NCBI GenBank assembly: GCA_002429045.1
Contig: DIYM01000052.1
Coordinates: forward strand, 1-27,852
Reading direction: 5' to 3'
DNA: 27,852 nt
Source of the DNA: Phycisphaerales bacterium UBA6054
Lineage (GTDB): Bacteria; Planctomycetota; Phycisphaerae; Phycisphaerales; UBA1924
This document shows, piece by piece, positions 24,173 through 27,852 of the stretch. Position numbers and translations under genes: made by a program. The notes beneath the pieces were generated by a model that did no database searches, was not told where the DNA came from, and saw only the letters and a list, made by a program, of their open reading frames with translations. How positions within the stretch are numbered: position 1 is the first letter of the stretch; each line of letters opens with the position of its first letter.

Positions 24173-24251
24173 GCGGCGCAATATGTCTACTCGTCAATCT
24201 AATTCAGTACTTATAAAACCATCCAAGACCCGCTCCCGAAAGGGTAACCCG

Positions 24252-27200
24252 ATGCTCACGAACACTTTGCGCAGCCGGCGACTCGTGTCGCTCCCCCGGT
24301 CCGGTGTCATGCTTGGAATGGCGGCTGGCACGCTGGTTTCTGCGGCAACGGCTGCGCTGCCCCCGCTCCCCGGCGATGTGGATGACGAGATGGTCCGGTT
24401 CCACGGGCGTGGCGATGTGCTGCTGACCGCCGAGCCGTTCAACGCCTGCCCGGCCTTCCCCGGAGGCGGGCATGCGGTGGATCCCGGTGACGCGATTCAC
24501 GCTCGCCTTCGAATCCGGTTGGCGCCCGAGTCCGAGTACGAGATCCTCGATACGACAAACGGAGGGGCCCATACACCCGGGCGGATTCTGTGGAATCAGG
24601 GGATCGTCGATACCAACCACTACGCCGGCATGACGATCGCCTACCGGCACGACACCCAGGACCTGTACTTCGTGGTCGGCGACAGCGGGCCGACGGACAC
24701 GGACGGTGATGAGCGTGTCCGGATGTGGCGGGTGAACGCGGATCTGGATGACGGCGTCTTCCGGACGATCGATTGGGGCTACGACGAGGCATCGGGCAAG
24801 GCCGCGTGCTGGATCGATGGCGTGCCGTACAGCCCCGTGTCGGTGGTGCCGTCCGGGTCGACCGTGGACTCCCCGCCCCTGCTCAACGGCACCTGGAGCG
24901 GCGGCGGCTCGATCGGTGCCGGGGTCCGCTCCGAGGCGATGTACACGCTCGCCGGGCGCGGGTGGAGCGGCGTGATCGGAGGGCGCGACACGGTCTGGCC
25001 GGCGCCCAACGGCCCGAGCAGCACGGATCAGGCGGCTCTGGACGAGAACACGTCGCTGCTGGGCGATGTGTCCTATGCGGCGTTCCGGTGGGCGAACCCC
25101 AACGACACGCTCGGTGTTTCTCCTTGGGATGTCGAGCTCCGCCTCGATAACACCGCCGACGGGGCGATGCCGACCGACAGCGCCTCGGGGCTCGACTCGC
25201 AAGAGCTCATCAGCGCTGAACCGGCCCACGACACGATCCCCCCGAGCTGGATCGAGACGGCCGCGGGCGATCAGATCACAGAGTGGGCCCCGGGCGATCT
25301 CCCCAACTCCGGCGAAAACATGCAGCCCCGGCAGCTCATGGTGTATCACCACGGCCTGGGCGACCAGGGCATGACCGTGACCGAGCTTGAGCTCAGCGGG
25401 GGGTCCTACGTGCCCAGCCCGCTGGACCGATCGCTCGTGTGCTGCATCGGGCCCAAGGGCGAGATCGTGTACTGGGCGATCAGGACGCACACCGCGACCG
25501 ACTATTCGATCGTCGGCGATGCGCCGCTCGGTGGGGTGCATCGCTTCGATCTTCCCGCTGGGGAGCCGGGCGTGTACCGCGTCATCGTCAAATCCACCAA
25601 CAACGAGGGGTACGCCTTCGAGACCAACCAGGAAGCGCTGTACTGGGGCGCGTACGCGCCGTTCTCTCATCTGCGCGGGGTCGATGGTCTCCCCGCGACC
25701 GGGGCCCATGCGTACGTGCCGACGGACAGCACGCTGTACGATCTCTGGTTGACCGGCGTGACGAACCCTCTGGAGATCGCGACGGACGGCGCGACCTCCG
25801 TTCTCGATGACAACTGGGACAGCGCCAACAACAAGTTCGGAAGCCCCGAGAGCTTCGGAGCGACCACAGAGCTGCTCAGCATGGATCTGGCGCCGGGTTG
25901 GTCGATCGAGGCGCGGCGTTTCCCGTTCGTGCTCTGCAACACCCGGTATGCCGCCCGGCACTACATCCGGGCCGGCGTCACGGAAACGCAGAACTACACG
26001 ATCTGGTCACCGGACGACGGGGTGCTCCGGGATCGCATCGCGGAGATCGAAGCGACCGGCTTGGCGGCGCACGGGAGCATTGTCGAGAGCTTCGCGTCTC
26101 AGGAAACCCACATCCTGAGCAACTACCGCGATTACTTCAGTCTCGGCGACTATCCGCAGTCGTTGCCGTCGATCCATACGGCGCTCGAGTACCAGGTGCT
26201 CGATACCACCAGCGGCATGCTCGGGTCGATCGATCACGAGCCGTCCGGGGCGAGCGGGTACCTCCGGTACGCGGACAAGCCGAACAGCGTGTACAACTTC
26301 GATTCTTTCGGGGCGTCGATGATGTTCTGGGCTGGCTGGGACGACACCAACGCGAACCCCTATCACGGCAACGCGGGCTTCAAGAAGCGGGCGCGGTGCG
26401 CGATGCTGGCGTACGGGCGGCACATCCAGGGCACGCGCCTGCGGAGGAGCGAAGGTGAGAACAGTCTTCATCACGGGCTCCTGGGTCTTGCGGGAACCGA
26501 CACGCTGGGGATGGGCATGCACTGGGGGCGCGTCTACGGGCTGCTCGACGGGGGCGACCGCGCCGCGCTGCTGCCGGCGGTCGTGATCCAGCTCTGCCAC
26601 GTGCTGAACACGAACCCGACCTCGACGCGGAACCAGGACGCCCACTTCCTGCCGTTCCTCTATGAGGCGGGCCGCCTGTGGGCGACTCAGAACCAGCACC
26701 TCGCGGATCCGGACATGGTTCTGGATATCGCCGAGGAATACGCGCGATGGATCGTGGAGATCCCCAGCCCCTGGACGGGCCAACGGGTCGCGATGCAGGA
26801 GGCGAGGGGGTTCGACGGCAGCTACTCCGGCATCCAGAGCTACATGCTCGCGGCCGGCTGGATCGCCTCGGGCGACAAGTTCGACCCGACGAGCACCGAC
26901 CCGAACTACGGACGGGACTGGACATTCCTGAGCGACGCGATCGACCGCCAGTACGAGCACTGGTCGCACTTCATGGCGCCGGCGGATTCGGGGCTGACGA
27001 CCGCGTTCGCGCACGACTCGGATTCCAGAACGTCGATGGGAGCCGTGCGGGAGCAGTACAGCGGCGCCAAGGTGATCGGGTCTCTGGTGAGCGACATGGC
27101 CGCCCGGCTGGCGCTCCAGGACGGATCGCCACGCGCCACGGATCTCCTCAGCCCGCCCGGCGCCGGGTCCAACCTGGACGATCAGTTGCCGGTCGCAACC

Positions 27201-27852
27201 TCCGCCGAGGCGCCCCGCTGGCGGGACGAGGATCCCGATCCCAGCAAGTTCAACCGGCCCCTGGCGCGTGACGGGCTCAAGTTCGATCTGGTCCCGTTGT
27301 ACGTCGGCGGGGCGGGTCACCTGTTCGGCCCCGGCGGACCGATCGACCGCGGTGCGGAGTTCCCTTGCGAGGAAGCCGTTGCAAGCGGGATCGAGATCGA
27401 GGAGGTCGACGAGGCGTACATCGCGATCAACACGCCCTGCTACTACGCGGTGATCGCGACGCGCAAGCCGTATAGCTTTTACTACAACCAAGCGTTCGAT
27501 ATGTACGAGCAAGAGCGCGGCATCGAGGATTACTCGGACGCGACGGGCGGCGGCAGCATCGTCGATCAAAGCTACCCGGACGGCCCGAACAACTCGGCAT
27601 GGTCCAGGGGCGAAGAGATCGGGGGCGTGGGTCTTTCGCTGTTCTATGACAAGACCGCCCCGGCGCCCGGGGCCGTGATCGCGGCACGGAACTGGACGCC
27701 GCTGACGACCCACCAGCTGATCGGTTACACCGGCGGGGCAGAGAGGCGGCGTTGGGCCGATCTGGCGAGCCGGACGCTGTCGCCCATCACGACGACCGTG
27801 TCCGGGGGGGAAGTCATCAAGGCGGAGCTCACGATCTCTTACGAGCTCAACA
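24252..27852 (+). CDS. Giant secreted protein of unrecognised family (3' partial)
   Basis: The frame is open from the ATG at 24252 through the window end: 1200 codons visible, no stop. AAAGGG lies 7 nt before the start. The N-terminus is a Sec signal peptide: basic MLTNTLRSRRL, hydrophobic GVMLGMAAGTLVSAATA, cleavage near ATA-AL at about 36. Residues about 37-300 are beta-rich with a jelly-roll/LamG-like feel (YAGMTIAYRHDTQDLYFVVG, then WGYDEASGKAACWIDG). Residues about 360-600 are beta-rich again (VYRVIVKSTNNEGYAFETN). Residues about 610-950 are helical, with motifs such as EGENSLHHGLLGLAG and RGFDGSYSGIQSYMLAAGWI that recall an alpha/alpha-toroid polysaccharide-lyase-like module. From about 1000 the sequence returns to beta character. 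I do not recognise the family; a carbohydrate-active or surface role is only a guess. In-frame ATGs at 24159, 24168 and 24183 could lengthen the N-terminus. Confidence 0.8.
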   Translation, partial: MLTNTLRSRRLVSLPRSGVMLGMAAGTLVSAATAALPPLPGDVDDEMVRFHGRGDVLLTAEPFNACPAFPGGGHAVDPGDAIHARLRIRLAPESEYEILDTTNGGAHTPGRILWNQGIVDTNHYAGMTIAYRHDTQDLYFVVGDSGPTDTDGDERVRMWRVNADLDDGVFRTIDWGYDEASGKAACWIDGVPYSPVSVVPSGSTVDSPPLLNGTWSGGGSIGAGVRSEAMYTLAGRGWSGVIGGRDTVWPAPNGPSSTDQAALDENTSLLGDVSYAAFRWANPNDTLGVSPWDVELRLDNTADGAMPTDSASGLDSQELISAEPAHDTIPPSWIETAAGDQITEWAPGDLPNSGENMQPRQLMVYHHGLGDQGMTVTELELSGGSYVPSPLDRSLVCCIGPKGEIVYWAIRTHTATDYSIVGDAPLGGVHRFDLPAGEPGVYRVIVKSTNNEGYAFETNQEALYWGAYAPFSHLRGVDGLPATGAHAYVPTDSTLYDLWLTGVTNPLEIATDGATSVLDDNWDSANNKFGSPESFGATTELLSMDLAPGWSIEARRFPFVLCNTRYAARHYIRAGVTETQNYTIWSPDDGVLRDRIAEIEATGLAAHGSIVESFASQETHILSNYRDYFSLGDYPQSLPSIHTALEYQVLDTTSGMLGSIDHEPSGASGYLRYADKPNSVYNFDSFGASMMFWAGWDDTNANPYHGNAGFKKRARCAMLAYGRHIQGTRLRRSEGENSLHHGLLGLAGTDTLGMGMHWGRVYGLLDGGDRAALLPAVVIQLCHVLNTNPTSTRNQDAHFLPFLYEAGRLWATQNQHLADPDMVLDIAEEYARWIVEIPSPWTGQRVAMQEARGFDGSYSGIQSYMLAAGWIASGDKFDPTSTDPNYGRDWTFLSDAIDRQYEHWSHFMAPADSGLTTAFAHDSDSRTSMGAVREQYSGAKVIGSLVSDMAARLALQDGSPRATDLLSPPGAGSNLDDQLPVATSAEAPRWRDEDPDPSKFNRPLARDGLKFDLVPLYVGGAGHLFGPGGPIDRGAEFPCEEAVASGIEIEEVDEAYIAINTPCYYAVIATRKPYSFYYNQAFDMYEQERGIEDYSDATGGGSIVDQSYPDGPNNSAWSRGEEIGGVGLSLFYDKTAPAPGAVIAARNWTPLTTHQLIGYTGGAERRRWADLASRTLSPITTTVSGGEVIKAELTISYELN

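Larger units (their letters stand above)
23933..24251. other. 319-bp intergenic region with AT-rich 3' half
   Basis: It holds the terminator of the upstream gene (23964-23991), then GC-rich DNA with no recognisable element to about 24110, then a markedly AT-rich stretch (about 24113-24220) that carries the promoter candidate of the downstream gene. The reading frame of the downstream gene is already open here, with ATGs at 24159, 24168 and 24183. I see no RNA gene. Confidence 0.6.

Noticed and set aside
1..27852. tRNA, rRNA, CRISPR array, transposase, prophage or defence island
   Set aside because: No cloverleaf-like sequences, regularly spaced repeats, transposase motifs or terminal inverted repeats were found; gene content is mostly housekeeping plus exported proteins.

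Overview
This is a GC-rich window from a bacterial chromosome, most likely a planctomycete of class Phycisphaerae. No ribosomal or marker gene is present, so the assignment rests on gene content. The pointers are an ECF sigma factor of the planctomycete type paired with a large TPR serine/threonine kinase, a secreted protein ending in a single Cys-framed dockerin-like repeat of the Phycisphaerae 'GC' type, a small membrane protein with the CPGCGYNLRGL zinc ribbon common in planctomycetes, and heavy use of GTG starts.

Layout. 1-2074 (+): the 3' part of a PfkB/HldE-type sugar kinase, then a family 2 glycosyltransferase; both suggest envelope glycoconjugate synthesis. 2180-6278 (+): a YifB/ComM-type AAA+ ATPase, a zinc-ribbon membrane protein and a lipoprotein M1 metallopeptidase. 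6353-7755 (-): pgsA and pgpA, two successive steps of phosphatidylglycerol synthesis. 7993-14846 (+): nuoJ-K-L-M-N, the membrane-arm half of respiratory complex I, with every junction a GTGA stop/start overlap. 14899-15720 (+): a TerC-family membrane protein. 15867-16559 (+): a PAS-LuxR regulator. 16590-18503 (-): RecQ helicase. 18757-22064 (-): an ECF sigma factor followed by its Ser/Thr kinase with TPR repeats. 22352-23932 (+): a secreted protein with seven FG-GAP-like repeats, an Ig-like domain and a GC-type dockerin. 24252 to the window end (+): a very large secreted protein of unrecognised family, cut by the window edge.

How it fits together. The nuo block makes proton-pumping subunits only; the peripheral-arm genes are not adjacent and must lie elsewhere. 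The pgsA-pgpA operon supplies anionic phospholipid and diverges from nuo. The sigma-kinase pair looks like a signalling cassette and is divergent from the secreted propeller gene. That gene and the giant gene after it, separated by a clear terminator, form a region of exported proteins.

The most distinctive regulatory signal is that six apparent transcript-first genes (yifB, the zinc-ribbon gene, pgsA, terC, luxR, recQ) carry a TANNNT box ending 6-8 nt before the start codon and have no Shine-Dalgarno sequence. This is the geometry of leaderless mRNA. Other genes (glycosyltransferase, M1 peptidase, sigma factor, the giant gene) have ordinary GGAG/AAGG-type ribosome sites. I found no tRNA, rRNA, CRISPR array, insertion sequence or complete defence system.
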